From NCBI GenBank assembly GCA_902464015.1, contig CABQHM010000037.1:1-34084 (forward strand): a stretch of DNA of 34,084 nt, given 5' to 3'. Under the pieces are notes generated by a model. It had not been told where the DNA came from, made no database searches, and was given only the letters and a program-made list of their open reading frames with translations. This document shows positions 13,904 through 23,485 of this stretch, piece after piece. Origin of the DNA: an uncultured Coriobacteriales bacterium (GTDB taxonomy: Bacteria; Actinomycetota; Coriobacteriia; Coriobacteriales; UMGS124). The translations under genes were made by a program, and so were the position numbers. Positions within the stretch are counted from its first letter, which is position 1; each line of letters starts with the position of its first letter.

Positions 13904-14893
13904 GTGGACATCCATGATTTGCGAGCCTTCAAGGCTGTGTATGAACGCCAATCTCTCACTGAGGCCGCCAGGGCAAATTATGTGACGCGCCAAGCTCTCA
14001 GCAAAACGATTTCGCACCTTGAGGCAGAACTCGGCCCACTCTTTATAAGAAAGGCCCGTGGCGTCGTTCCCACCTCGCTTGCTAAAGCCGTGTACCCGCA
14101 TGTGTGTCGGGCACTGTCTGAATTTGACGACGTACGTGACATATCCACCCGATTTGCCAGTGGCCGGGCTGGTTCAATCCGCCTTGCCGTCGAGGCCAAT
14201 GCCGCTCTTACCCTGCCGGCGCGGCTTTTCGAGGACTACGTGGCTGCAAGGCCGGAAGTCCACCTGTCAACAGAGATATTGCCCCCAAACGCGGTGCGCG
14301 AGGCTCTGGCCTCAGGCAAGGCAGACGCTATTCTTGCTGGTCCACCCAGCATGCTTGTCCACGATTCGGAAAAACACCCAGCACCCAACTCGTCTTCGAA
14401 GGCCGCACCTGACGATGGCTTGGTCTTCGAGTCAATCTCTGTGGGTGGCCTTGTGGTTGTATTCAGCCGCAGTGCGTTTTCCCCTGAGGAGCTCAGTACT
14501 TTTCCGCCAAATGAGACGAACGGGCCTTCGCACCTTGTACTTCCCTTGTCGGCTTTGTCTGGCAAGCGCATTTTCGGTATTGACCCATCGAACTCAGTGG
14601 AGTGCAAGCTCGCCCCCTTCCTCCAAGCGCATGTGCCCACTGCACGCCTCACCTTCGGCAACTCCGACACCGTCCTTACCACAAGCTTGATGCGCTCCGG
14701 CCAAGGCGGGGTTCTTGTCGAGGCACGGGGTGCCCAAACCGATTTCGGCACCTGCTCGTATGTCCATGTTCCTCTTGCAGGTGATGACGCACCGTCTTGG
14801 GAGGTGGGAGTCTCATTCCATACAGACTCGCCTTCTGCTGCCGTGGCCTGTGATTTCGCCAGATTTGCTCGAGAGAAAATGACGCTTGATTAA
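13904..14893 (+). CDS. LysR-family transcriptional regulator
   Basis: This 329-residue protein has a helix-turn-helix at residues 2-60 (DIHDLRAFKAVYERQSLTEAARANYVTRQ...LSKTISHLEAELGPLFI) and an effector-binding domain from about residue 90 (SIRLAVEANAALTLPARLFE). The GTG at 13904 is preferred because GGGGGG lies four bases upstream and the HTH begins right after; in-frame starts at 13811-13817 have no ribosome site. It lies directly upstream of, and on the same strand as, the Old-Yellow-Enzyme-type gene at 15063, its probable target. The insert near residues 165-180 (Ser/Pro/Lys-rich, KHPAPNSSSKAAPDD) is unusual. A hairpin at 14894-14915 separates the two genes. Confidence 0.87.
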   Translation: MDIHDLRAFKAVYERQSLTEAARANYVTRQALSKTISHLEAELGPLFIRKARGVVPTSLAKAVYPHVCRALSEFDDVRDISTRFASGRAGSIRLAVEANAALTLPARLFEDYVAARPEVHLSTEILPPNAVREALASGKADAILAGPPSMLVHDSEKHPAPNSSSKAAPDDGLVFESISVGGLVVVFSRSAFSPEELSTFPPNETNGPSHLVLPLSALSGKRIFGIDPSNSVECKLAPFLQAHVPTARLTFGNSDTVLTTSLMRSGQGGVLVEARGAQTDFGTCSYVHVPLAGDDAPSWEVGVSFHTDSPSAAVACDFARFAREKMTLD

Positions 14894-14915
14894 GGCGCAA
14901 CTATTTTGTTGCGCC
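14894..14915 (+). terminator. Hairpin after the LysR gene
   Basis: GGCGCAAC-tatttt-GTTGCGCC is an 8-bp perfect stem starting right at the LysR stop codon. No U tract follows (CCGTAG), so termination may be partial, allowing some readthrough to 15063. Confidence 0.4.
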
Positions 14916-15062
14916 CGTAGCCATAAACGCTGCTTTTCCTTCTTTTCTTGGCGTGGTTTGATACGTCTTGTACATGCGAGCAAAGGGGCTCGCATGCGCC
15001 GGGTTTAAGGCAAGGAATTTGCTAGGCACTCGGCAAGGGACATAGGGAGAGGGGAGCGCACC

Positions 15063-17268
15063 ATGGGTATGCAAACAAGCGTTTCGAGGCGTGGGTTTTG
15101 CGGGTGCAGCGGTTGGCGCGGCGGGACTGGGCATTGCGCCGTGTATCGCGCCTGCTTACGCACAGGATGAGCCTGCAGGCCAGAGTGAAACCACTCAGGT
15201 TCTCAACGAGCAGGACTACTCCTACACCACCAACTCCATCACCGACTTCACCAAGACGCAGCTTTTCTCGGACTGGAAACTCGGTCCCATCGAACTTCAT
15301 CACCGCATGGTGAAGTCGGCCGCTTTCCAGCTCGCCTTTTTCAATGCCAATCCCGAAGAGTACTTTGCTTATTACGAGCGCATGGCCAAGGGCGGCGTCG
15401 AGATGATTTGGATCGAGGACTTCGCCAACTTCTGGGACATGACGGCAAGCCCCCTCAAGCAGGACTACAACGCATACGACGTGAAGGGGCTCGTCGCGGC
15501 GCTCCATGCCGACGGCGCACACGTGGGTTGTCAGTTTGACACCATGGGCGCACCCATTGGCCCGCTCGACTACACCGAGCCCTTTATCGGCAACTATTCC
15601 ACCGAGGAGGTTCGCTCTTGGCAGCAGGTGGTCGTTGACCTGGCAAAACGCCTGCAAGCCGACGGTTTCGATGCCATCGAGCTCAACATGGCCGCCAACA
15701 ACATGGGTCAGTCGTTCCTGTCGCGAACCCGCAACAACCGTGACGACGAATATGATCCCCAGAGCCTGGAGAACCGCACTCGTTGGGCTGTCGAGACCAT
15801 CCATGCCATTAAGGAGGCATGCGGACCCGACTTCGTGGTGCAGGCACTCATCAACGCCATTGAGAGCAACGACAAGGACCTGGGCAACGACGGCGAGTTC
15901 ACTTCAATCGAGGAGTCCAAGGCCATCGCCAAGATCCTGGAAGAAGCCGGCGCCGACTCGCTTCACGTGCGCATCGGGCCTGCCTTCACCCACATTGCGC
16001 AGTTCGCTGGCGACCTTTATTTCTGCGCCAACGGCCTGGAGGGCATGAACTCCCACAGCGGACGCTATGATTTCAGTAAGCACTGGCAGGGACTTCTGCG
16101 CGGCAACCATTCAGGCTGCGGCCTGGGCATCGACATGGCGGCCGAGATCAAGAGCGCCGTCTCCATCCCCGTGGGCGCCGCCACATACATGGATCCTGCC
16201 CAGGCGCCCGACTACTTTGAGCAGGCTCTTGAGGAGGGCAAGCTCGACTTCTTCGTAATGAACCGTCCCTTGTGCGTTGATCCCGAATATGTGAACAAGC
16301 TTCGCGAGGGTCGTATCGATGAGATTGCGCCGTGCACGCGCTGCCTGCACTGCTTCTACGATGTTGACCACAAGGGCACCGTACCCTTCGAGCACTGCCG
16401 TGTGAATGCCGCTAACTGGCGCGCCTACGGACCCGTCATGCCCGAGGGCTTTGACCCCGCACCCGCCGATACTCCCAAGAAGGTCATGGTCATCGGTGGC
16501 GGCCCCGCCGGCATGGAGGCGGCCCGCGTTGCTGCCCAGCGTGGTCACGCGGTCACGCTGTACGAGAAGGCCGATAGTCTCGGAGGCACGCTGCCTGTGG
16601 CCGAGGCCATCAAGGGTCCGCACGAGAACCTGGGGCGCCTTGCCACCTATTTGGCTCGTGAGCTCGATGTCACGGGCGTGGAGGTAGTCACCGGCACCGA
16701 GATAACCGTCGATGATGTAGTTGCCGCTGCACCCGACTACGTGGTTGTGGCAACCGGTGCCATTGAGCCCATGACAACGTGGATGCCCACCGCCGGCACC
16801 ATGGGCGCTACGCTCGAGACGGTACCCAGCCTTGAGTGCGGCCCGGAGGTCGTGGTTCTTGGCAGCAGTGCACGAGCAGTTGACACTGCCATTTACCTGG
16901 AGAAAAAGGGCAAGCATGTAACAATCGTGACCCCCGATCCCATGGAGCTGTTCGAGAAGGGCCATTCGGGCAACGTGCAGCAATTCATCCGCAATGCGTT
17001 TACCGCAAACGGCGGAATCATCTATGCCAATGCGACTCTCGTTGAGGTGGGAGATGGCTTTGTGACCATCACGCGCAACGAAGCTGGCGTAGACGCCACC
17101 GTGAAAGCTGATGCCGTGGTCGATCTCAGCGACATGTTGCCCAATACCGAGCTGGTCGATGCCATCACGGCGGCAGGCATCGACTGTGTTGCCGTGGGCG
17201 ACTGCGCCGAACCGTGGAACATCGCCGAGGCCATCTCCACGGCCAACCTGGCAGCACGAGCCATTTAA
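15063..17268 (+). pseudogene. Old-Yellow-Enzyme / 2,4-dienoyl-CoA-reductase-type flavoenzyme with frameshifted Tat signal
   Basis: The main frame (open from GTG 15091 to TAA 17266-17268, 725 codons) encodes an OYE TIM barrel (FSDWKLGPIELHHRMVKSAA, GGVEMIWIEDF, GFDAIELNMA). A Cys cluster CTRCLHC...HC near residues 415-437 would hold a 4Fe-4S cluster, and an FAD/NAD domain follows from residue 464 (KVMVIGGGPAGMEAARVAAQ), as in FadH, trimethylamine dehydrogenase and BaiCD-like enzymes. The natural start is ATG 15063, behind AGGGGAG: MGMQTSVSRRGF in frame 0 is a twin-arginine motif, but the signal's hydrophobic part (GFAGAAVGAAGLGIAP, ending AYAQDEP) is one frame over. A one-base change near 15085-15100 thus splits the signal. 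Translation from GTG 15091 would give a cytoplasmic enzyme without the arginines. The preceding LysR gene is the likely regulator. Confidence 0.8.
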
Positions 17269-17389
17269 GACGGATTGGGAGCATCGCCAGGATAGAACCC
17301 AAAGGAGCCTTCAAGCCCATTGAGTTCGATGGTTGAAATTACACTCTGGGTAATTATGGCTCATGCAAGACAAAGCATCATGAAAGCCA

Positions 17390-17430
17390 AAGGGGCGCGG
17401 AGTCTGCGAGGTACGGACTCCGTGCCCCTT
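17390..17430 (+). terminator. 15-bp hairpin after the flavoenzyme gene
   Basis: AAGGGGCGCGGAGTC (17390-17404) pairs with GACTCCGTGCCCCTT (17416-17430) with one G-U, followed by ATTCTT. It is about 120 bp past the stop and the first strong terminator-like structure downstream. Confidence 0.6.
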
Positions 17431-17939
17431 ATTCTTGGCAGCCGTGCCCCACAGATAGAGTCTATAGTTGACATTACATGTATGATCAAGCAATTAGCTT
17501 TGCAAGTAAAACGTTAGAGTTTAAATATAGTGTTGTAAAACGAATGAGCTTCGAGGTTTCTTACAACCTTCGCAGTAGCTATGGCTGTACCGCAGCGTAT
17601 TTTCTAATTCTGCGTTTTACCAGGTAGAGTGTGACTCAACAGATGACCTTAAAGGTGACAGTTAGACTGATGGGTATAGAGCGGGCGTAAAAGTAAGATG
17701 CATAACTCTTAAGTACAACTATAGAGAGCTTAAATCCTATTTGTATTGTTTAACAGTAAGGCTTTAGATGAGATGTATGTTTACAACATGAACCTCAATT
17801 TGCCCCTTCTTGCCCAAACCACTCCAATCGGTCTGTCAACAATGAACCAATAGCCAACCGTCACGCCACTCCGCACGACTCGCATGGCGTACCATTGTCA
17901 CAGCAAGGCAGATAGATGGAGGCTGAGGGGGGTGAAACC
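17431..17939. other. AT-richer intergenic stretch without a gene
   Basis: No gene is supported here. The DNA is visibly poorer in G+C than its surroundings (for example 17511-17540 and 17690-17790). It holds a nested hairpin GTTGTAA...CGAA...TTCG...TTACAAC (17532-17567). A minus-strand promoter-like pair (TTGATC, 17 bp, TATAGA) near 17455-17485 points toward the 17390 hairpin. The sequence GAGATGTATGTT near 17772-17783 is shared with the operator-like sites at 23470. A regulatory region for the 17940 gene, or transferred DNA, are both possible. Confidence 0.4.
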
Positions 17940-19070
17940 GTGAAGAAGAGCTGGGATCACAAGTGGTATGCCGACGAGTTTCTGCAGAGCTTGAAAGCCA
18001 CCGCGCGTATCGAACACGACGGCGATGTCACCTACACGGTCAAGCATGCCCCCGATGCCGTGTCTGAGCTCGGTATCGATCCCCGTATGCTAGGCGGACC
18101 CATTGGCCGTCTGGCAAAAAGACTCTGCATCATCCCCGGCTTTGCCTTCGATTTTGTCCGGCTTCCCGTTAATGCAGCAATTCTGGGCATCTTCAGAAAA
18201 ACCTTCAGTAAGACCTCGTCTGCAAACTGCCATATTCAAGATGTCTCAGTGAAAGATGACTTCGTCATCGCACGCGACGGCTATAGGATTCCAACGCGAA
18301 TCTACAAGCGCGATTACGACAGACGCGATATCTGTCTGTATTTCATGCATGGAGGAGCGTTCATCGGCGGCGCCCTCGACCCTTACGACGAATGCTGGAG
18401 GATGTTTGCCTCAAAGTTCGGCGTGACAGTCGTGAGCGTCGACTATCGCTTGCTACCCGAAAACCCCTATCCAACCTCGTATAACGACTGCCTCGACGTG
18501 CTCTGCCATATCTACGGACACGCGGAGGCCTATGGAATTGACAGGGGCAAGATTTTCGTTTGCGGCGACAGTGCGGGTGGCAATCTTGCCCAAGCATGCA
18601 CGAATGCAACGCAAGGCACCTCGATAGTGCGCGGGCAACTTTTACTCTACCCAACGCTCAACCTGTTTTCCATCGAGGACAAGTACTACAAGAAGGGCAT
18701 CGGCGACTTTGAGTTCGAGCCGACGCAGAAGCTGCTTTCAAAAGGAGTCGTTCGGCAAATGCAGTCGTTGGTGCGGTTCGACATCATGAAGATTGGCATA
18801 GCACGGCCCGATCAACTCAACAACCCCTACTCCTTTGGCGTCGCAACCAACACCCCGACGTTCATCTCCGTCGGTGCCCTAGATTATCTGCGCAAAGACG
18901 CTTTCGGCTGGGCACACAAGCTCAAAGACGCCGGCGTCGAGGTCAAGATGGTCGTCTACAACGGCCTGGGCCACGGCTACATCAACGCCACAGGCGTATT
19001 CCCGCAGGCAGAGGATGTCATCGACGAAATGGGGGCCTTCGTTTTGGACAAATCGGGGCAGCGTTGCTGA
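17940..19070 (+). CDS. Alpha/beta hydrolase, hormone-sensitive-lipase-type esterase
   Basis: The 376-residue product shows the HSL-type esterase marks: the oxyanion motif FMHGGAFIGG, YRLLPENPYPTSYNDC, the nucleophile elbow CGDSAGGNLAQA (catalytic Ser), an Asp in GALDYLRKDAF and the His in GLGHGYIN. Such enzymes hydrolyse short-chain esters or lactones in the cytoplasm. About 110 N-terminal residues precede the fold, including a hydrophobic helix (IPGFAFDFVRLPVNAAILGI) that may act as a lid or membrane contact. The GTG at 17940 is chosen for the GAGGGGGGTG upstream; an ATG at 17916 is possible. The HAD phosphatase follows on the same strand after about 70 bp. The natural substrate is not evident. 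Confidence 0.85.
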   Translation: MKKSWDHKWYADEFLQSLKATARIEHDGDVTYTVKHAPDAVSELGIDPRMLGGPIGRLAKRLCIIPGFAFDFVRLPVNAAILGIFRKTFSKTSSANCHIQDVSVKDDFVIARDGYRIPTRIYKRDYDRRDICLYFMHGGAFIGGALDPYDECWRMFASKFGVTVVSVDYRLLPENPYPTSYNDCLDVLCHIYGHAEAYGIDRGKIFVCGDSAGGNLAQACTNATQGTSIVRGQLLLYPTLNLFSIEDKYYKKGIGDFEFEPTQKLLSKGVVRQMQSLVRFDIMKIGIARPDQLNNPYSFGVATNTPTFISVGALDYLRKDAFGWAHKLKDAGVEVKMVVYNGLGHGYINATGVFPQAEDVIDEMGAFVLDKSGQRC

Positions 19071-19139
19071 CCCACCCCTGTGAGATTCGCCGAGCCCTAT
19101 GTCTCCCGTCCGACCATCACCCATGTAAAGGAACGCAAA

Positions 19140-19784
19140 GTGACACCCAAAGGAATCCTTTTTGACCTCGACGGCACGCTGCTCGACACCTACGCGCTTA
19201 TTCTTGCTAGCTTTCGCCACGCAACCTCCCAGGTATTGGGACATGAGCTACCCGAAAAGACGCTCATGGCGAAGGTCGGCATGCCGCTCGTTGAGGAAGT
19301 CAAGGACTTCACCGATGACGCGCGACTCCAAGCCGATCTGGTCAGTGCCTTCCGCTCCTACAACCAGCGGGCCCACGACGGTTTGGTGCGCGCGTTTCCA
19401 GGAGTCGAGGAAATGCTTCGCATGCTGGCTCCTGAGGGCTTGCGCCTGGGTGTCGTTACATCGAAGCGAGGCGACTTGGCCCGTCGAGGTCTTCAGGTTT
19501 GCGGCCTGGGCGGCTACTTCGAGTTCGCCATGGGAAGCGACGAGTACTCGGGTCACAAGCCCAATCCTGCGCCCGTGCTATATGGCTGCGAGCGCCTGAG
19601 TCTCTCGCCACAAGAATGCGTCTATGTAGGCGACAGCCCCTTTGACATCGCCGCCGGCAATGCCGCAGGATGCGCAACCGTTGCGGTCACATGGGGTATG
19701 TTCGGCGAAGATTCGCTGCTCGCAGAGAGCCCTTCCCATGTGGCCCACGACCCACTTGAGGTATGCAGGCGCCTGGGTTTGTGA
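19140..19784 (+). CDS. HAD-family hydrolase (phosphoglycolate phosphatase / PpaX-like)
   Basis: The 214-residue protein has all four HAD motifs: DLDGTLLDT near residues 9-17 with the nucleophile Asp, VVTSKRGDLA with Thr/Ser, Lys in GHKPNPAPVL, and GDSPFDIAAGN with the metal-binding Asp pair. The helical cap between motifs I and II places it in the subfamily of phosphoglycolate phosphatases and the pyrophosphatase PpaX. These dephosphorylate small phosphate esters or pyrophosphate; the true substrate is open. The start is the GTG at 19140, just behind AAAGGAACGCAAA and immediately before the first motif. It probably shares a transcript with the esterase gene 70 bp upstream. Confidence 0.85.
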   Translation: MTPKGILFDLDGTLLDTYALILASFRHATSQVLGHELPEKTLMAKVGMPLVEEVKDFTDDARLQADLVSAFRSYNQRAHDGLVRAFPGVEEMLRMLAPEGLRLGVVTSKRGDLARRGLQVCGLGGYFEFAMGSDEYSGHKPNPAPVLYGCERLSLSPQECVYVGDSPFDIAAGNAAGCATVAVTWGMFGEDSLLAESPSHVAHDPLEVCRRLGL

Positions 19785-19957
19785 GGCTGACCACCGTAAC
19801 CGGGCGGTTTCTCGCGTGCGCGCGGGGATCACACCAATGCCTGTCGACAAACCGCGACACCTGGAACGTGCTCCGCACCGGGGCTAATATCGCAGTACAA
19901 TACGTAAAAATGTCGCATCTGGGACCAAAAAAGCCTGATGTGCCAAAAAGGGGCCTG

Positions 19958-19966
19958 TGGGATAAT
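19958..19966 (+). promoter_or_regulatory. Extended -10 promoter before the exported unknown gene
   Basis: TGgGATAAT matches the extended -10 form TGnTATAAT, 50 bp upstream of the ATG at 20016. No good -35 is visible. Confidence 0.35.
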
Positions 19967-20015
19967 TTCTCGCGTGTGCAGGATGTTGCCATACCCAAAA
20001 GAATGGAGATGCACC

Positions 20016-22055
20016 ATGAACACGACTCGCCGGACCTTCCTTAACGCTGGGGCTCTCGCTGCTGTAGGCTGCGGCCTGACCTCAGCCATACCATGCCTAG
20101 CCAACGCCGATGAAGCCGCTCCGGCTGCAAATCAGACGGCCATGCCTCCCAAGCCGCTCAATCCCAAGGCTGTGGTGCCAAACCCTTTCATGGGAACAAG
20201 CGAGTCCAACATCCACCACGACTGCTGCAACACCGACTCAACCGACGCGGTGCTGCCCATGGGCATCTTCCCCGAGGTCAACGTCGCGTTTGAGACCACC
20301 AACCCCAACGCCTCGCCGGCCATATTCTTCGACAATTTCGACAACCCCGTGTCGCCCCTCTTGGGCGGCCTCGCTATCCGCAACCACGATTCCGAGGAGG
20401 TCGGCACGCTGGGCTGCTTCTCGCCCACGCAGCACGACGGCGGCGGCTACGTCATTCAGAGCTCGTATTCCTTTGTTGACTCGCGCAACCTCATCGTGTG
20501 CCCCACAAACCACAACCACGTGCTCATGCTGCGTGCCACCGATGAGACAGGCACGCCACTGCCCGTGTTCGAGAAAGTCCTCGACATCGACGTGAAGGCA
20601 GCAGCTGAAGCCGCCTTCGGGGTCACCATCGATCAAAACCTGCTTTCCATCGTGTTCGACTACGAGGGTAACTTGTGGTTTGTGACGGGCGGCTTCCGCA
20701 TCTACCCCGACCGCGGCCAACAAGGCGCAATGGGCTACATATCGGCCGCCGCAATCGACGCCATTCTTGCCGGCGAAGAGGTCGATCTGTCCCAAGAGGT
20801 GCACGTGTACCTGCCCGAACCGGGCGAGGGAGCCGAGAACGGCATTGCCTCTTGCACGCACGGCGCTGTCATTCTTACGAACCTTGCCTGCTACATGCTG
20901 CGCGCTAACGACGGGGTTGAAGTTGTGTGGCGCACTCCCTATGAGAGCGCCGGCGCAAAGGACAGCCGCGAAGGCGCAGCCACAACGGGCGGCGGGCTGG
21001 CATGGGGTGGCGGTTGCTCGCCTTCGCTTGGCAGCGAGCTTGTCTTCTTCACCGACAACTTGGAAACCGTAAGCCTGCTCGCGCTCAGCATGGAAACGGG
21101 CGAGGTCGTCGCAAGCTGCCCCATCATCGACGAGCTGCCCGCCGACATGCCTGTTTCGGTTGAAAACTCCGCCATGGTGTACGACGACGGGCAAGGCCGC
21201 GCGAGCGTTATCGCCTGCAACTGGTTCGGAGCCGGCAGCCCCAACCTAGCCAAGCCCGACAGCGACTCGTCCATCCAGAGCTACGAGAACATCTACGACA
21301 CGAACTGGCTACTCAAGGGCAACTGCATGATTATCCCTGGTATCGAGCGTGTCGACACCATTAAGACCGACGACGGCTACATCATGGAGAGCATCTGGTG
21401 CCGCAACGACATCAGCGATACCTCGATGATGAAGCTTTCCACCGCCACTGGCTACATCTACGGTTACGTGCAGGACCTGACCAGCGGTATGTGGCAGTTT
21501 ATCGCCCTCGACTTCGAGACCGGCGAAACGACGTTGACGGTGGATGTTGCCTCACCGTATGGCTACAACAACATGGCCATCGGCATGTACGCCGCCCACG
21601 ATGGCAACAGGCTGTATTGTCCCACCGGTTACAAAGAGCTCATGCGCCTGCAGGACCGCTTTGCATATCTGCCCGAGATGCCCTACCGCAAGGTCGACCT
21701 CGACAAGACGACGCGCACGATCGTCACGGCCGAGGAGTTTGAGGCAGCCGGCGGCCAGGGCACGCCCGCAACTTGGCTGCATGGTGTGGCGGTGCGCAAC
21801 GTGCATCCCCAGGTCACGCTTGCGGTGCGCGTCAACGGCCTCGAGGGGCAGGCGAGCGACTACAAGCTCTTCGCCCTGGGTACCGACGACGCATACCACG
21901 AGGTCACAGAAGGCTGGTCACTTGAAGGCGCAGGCGAAGATAAGCTTGCACCCGAGAACATCTACGAGATTCGCCTGACCGTCCAAGATGGCGGTGACAT
22001 CGACCTCGACCCCGACGAGCGTCAGCTGCGCGTGGCCATCCTACTCGCACGATAG
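20016..22055 (+). CDS. Tat-exported protein of unknown function, beta-propeller-like
   Basis: This 679-residue protein opens with a twin-arginine signal (NTTRRTFLNAGALAAVGCGL, cleavage after ALAANADE-like CLANADEA near residue 31). The mature part shows repeated short strands of the kind YEGNLWFVTGG, GSELVFFTDN and GNRLYCPTGY, with spacing that fits a six- to eight-bladed beta-propeller; this is inference from pattern, not a family match. It contains a conserved-looking Asn/His/Cys cluster (ESNIHHDCCNTDSTDAV) near the N-terminus. No haem motif or quinoprotein signature is evident. The ATG at 20016 has GGAGATG upstream. The gene stands alone between an extended -10 box and a strong terminator, so it is probably monocistronic. 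Folding before export suggests a cofactor. Confidence 0.75.
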   Translation: MNTTRRTFLNAGALAAVGCGLTSAIPCLANADEAAPAANQTAMPPKPLNPKAVVPNPFMGTSESNIHHDCCNTDSTDAVLPMGIFPEVNVAFETTNPNASPAIFFDNFDNPVSPLLGGLAIRNHDSEEVGTLGCFSPTQHDGGGYVIQSSYSFVDSRNLIVCPTNHNHVLMLRATDETGTPLPVFEKVLDIDVKAAAEAAFGVTIDQNLLSIVFDYEGNLWFVTGGFRIYPDRGQQGAMGYISAAAIDAILAGEEVDLSQEVHVYLPEPGEGAENGIASCTHGAVILTNLACYMLRANDGVEVVWRTPYESAGAKDSREGAATTGGGLAWGGGCSPSLGSELVFFTDNLETVSLLALSMETGEVVASCPIIDELPADMPVSVENSAMVYDDGQGRASVIACNWFGAGSPNLAKPDSDSSIQSYENIYDTNWLLKGNCMIIPGIERVDTIKTDDGYIMESIWCRNDISDTSMMKLSTATGYIYGYVQDLTSGMWQFIALDFETGETTLTVDVASPYGYNNMAIGMYAAHDGNRLYCPTGYKELMRLQDRFAYLPEMPYRKVDLDKTTRTIVTAEEFEAAGGQGTPATWLHGVAVRNVHPQVTLAVRVNGLEGQASDYKLFALGTDDAYHEVTEGWSLEGAGEDKLAPENIYEIRLTVQDGGDIDLDPDERQLRVAILLAR

Positions 22056-22081
22056 CATGTAAACGTTCTAAACACCGAAGT

Positions 22082-22122
22082 GCCCATCCCTCCTCACGCC
22101 GTACGTTCGAGGAGGGATGGGC
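22082..22122 (+). terminator. 14-bp hairpin terminator
   Basis: GCCCATCCCTCCTC (22082-22095) pairs perfectly with GAGGAGGGATGGGC (22109-22122), followed by GCATTTGT. It ends the exported-protein transcript. The rest of the gap to 22344 shows no gene. Confidence 0.75.
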
Positions 22123-22344
22123 GCATTTGTATGAGTTACGAAAGACAGCTTAATGGACGGGAAGCACCCAGGCGGCCTGTCGGCACGCGTCGAAGGTTGA
22201 TTGGTCAAGGCAAGGGCATGTCACACCCAGCATCCAAATGCAACCTAGTTGAATCCGAATGCCACACGTCAAAAGATGCATGTCAAAAAGGCTGCGTCGA
22301 CTGAGTCCCTAACTGTTTGATGTACCCAGCCACGCGCATCATCA

Positions 22345-23331
22345 CTACTGTGCGAGGCGGTCAAATACTTCGCGCTTGCCAGGCATCGCAGGGATGGCGC
22401 CCGGACGCTCAACACAGCACGATGCGGTCGCACAGGCAAAGGATCCTGCGGAGAAAAGCTCCTCGCGCGAAAAGGCCGTCAAATCGCCAACCGTGTGCAG
22501 CTCCCGTTCATGGACAAGCCGATAAAGAAGCGCGCCCCAGAAGGAATCGCCTGCACCGGTCGCATCACGCGGTTGACAAGGGCACGTTGGCACAAACACG
22601 TTCTCGGCCCGCGTTGCAATAAAGGCTCCCTGGGAACCCATGGTCACGGCGACGAGGGCAGCGCCCTGATCAAGGATGTACTGGCCGGCAGCCTCGGGAT
22701 TGTTCGTGCCGCACAGCAAGACAGCCTCGTCCTCGTTGATTTTCACCAGGTCGGCTCGATGCAACAGCGTTTCCATCTGCTCGATTGCCTCATGCTCTGC
22801 GGGCCACAGGCTTGCGCGGTAGTTCGAATCGTAGCTGATGAGCGCACCTGCCTGGCGGGCGAGCTCCACCGCATGCAGCGTCGCCGAACGGGCAGGCTCA
22901 TCGGTAAGGGAAAGCGAGCCCACATGAAGCACGCGACAGGCACGAACCGCCTGGTCAGGTACATCGGCAGGGGAGAGGCGCGTATCAGCACCCGGCTTGC
23001 GGGCAAATGAGAACGAGCGCTCGGCCGTACGCGGGTCGACCTCGACAAAAGCGAGCGTGGTGAATGCCTCGGGGTCCTGCACAACAGACGACACGTCCAC
23101 GCCACGCTCTTGGAGGGAACGCCTGAGAAAGCCACCGTGCATGTCTGCACCGACCTTGCCCACAAACTGCGCCGGCATGCCAAGCCTCGCTGCCTGTACG
23201 GCAACATTGGCCGGAGCACCTCCAGCATTGCGCTCAAAGAGGACCTGACCATTGGCGGAGAACCCTGCCTGAGTGAAATCGATGAGCACTTCGCCGAGTG
23301 CTACGAGCTCAGGAGAGAAAACGTGGGACAT
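22345..23331 (-). CDS. PfkB-family sugar kinase (fructokinase-like)
   Basis: This 328-residue ribokinase-fold kinase has the N-terminal substrate part VALGEVLIDFTQ and the family signature 1 in NAGGAPANVAVQAARLG. The C-terminal signature DATGAGDSFWGALLYRL carries the catalytic Asp and the anion hole GAGD. Sequence style (GEVLIDF, RNAGGAPANVA, YDSNYRASLW) fits fructokinase, which makes fructose 6-phosphate from fructose and ATP; other hexose substrates remain possible. The ATG at 23331 is preferred, with GTGAGG upstream, over the GTG at 23343. It is divergent from the DUF3737 gene, and both flank a set of repeated operator-like sites, so shared sugar-responsive control is likely. The mid-protein Cys-rich end (CATASCCVERPGAIPAMP) is common in this subgroup. 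Confidence 0.87.
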   Translation of the reverse strand: MSHVFSPELVALGEVLIDFTQAGFSANGQVLFERNAGGAPANVAVQAARLGMPAQFVGKVGADMHGGFLRRSLQERGVDVSSVVQDPEAFTTLAFVEVDPRTAERSFSFARKPGADTRLSPADVPDQAVRACRVLHVGSLSLTDEPARSATLHAVELARQAGALISYDSNYRASLWPAEHEAIEQMETLLHRADLVKINEDEAVLLCGTNNPEAAGQYILDQGAALVAVTMGSQGAFIATRAENVFVPTCPCQPRDATGAGDSFWGALLYRLVHERELHTVGDLTAFSREELFSAGSFACATASCCVERPGAIPAMPGKREVFDRLAQ

Positions 23332-23393
23332 GAGGGACCTCACTTGATGTTGACAGGATGCGTCCAGGAACCTGCAGGGGGCACCCTAAGGGC

Positions 23394-23485
23394 AAATAAC
23401 ATACATTTCAGGATTTCAAAAAACACGTCAACTGGTACTTTGTTGAAATAACATACATATGAACGCGCGAGATGTATGTTATTTC
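23394..23485. promoter_or_regulatory. Three operator-like sites between the kinase and DUF3737 genes
   Basis: AAATAACATACAT occurs at 23394-23406 and 23446-23458, 52 bp apart (about five helical turns), and in inverted form at 23472-23484. The last two extend to a perfect 14-bp inverted repeat GAAATAACATACAT / ATGTATGTTATTTC (23445-23458 and 23472-23485) with a 13-bp spacer. They lie between two divergent genes, so one regulator could bind both promoters, perhaps with looping. No regulator gene is next to them. Confidence 0.65.

Noticed and set aside
17455..17485. Minus-strand promoter (TTGATC-17-TATAGA) for a small RNA ending at the 17390 hairpin
   Set aside because: The hexamers fit, but there is no other sign of an RNA and the hairpin is better explained as the terminator of the upstream plus-strand gene.
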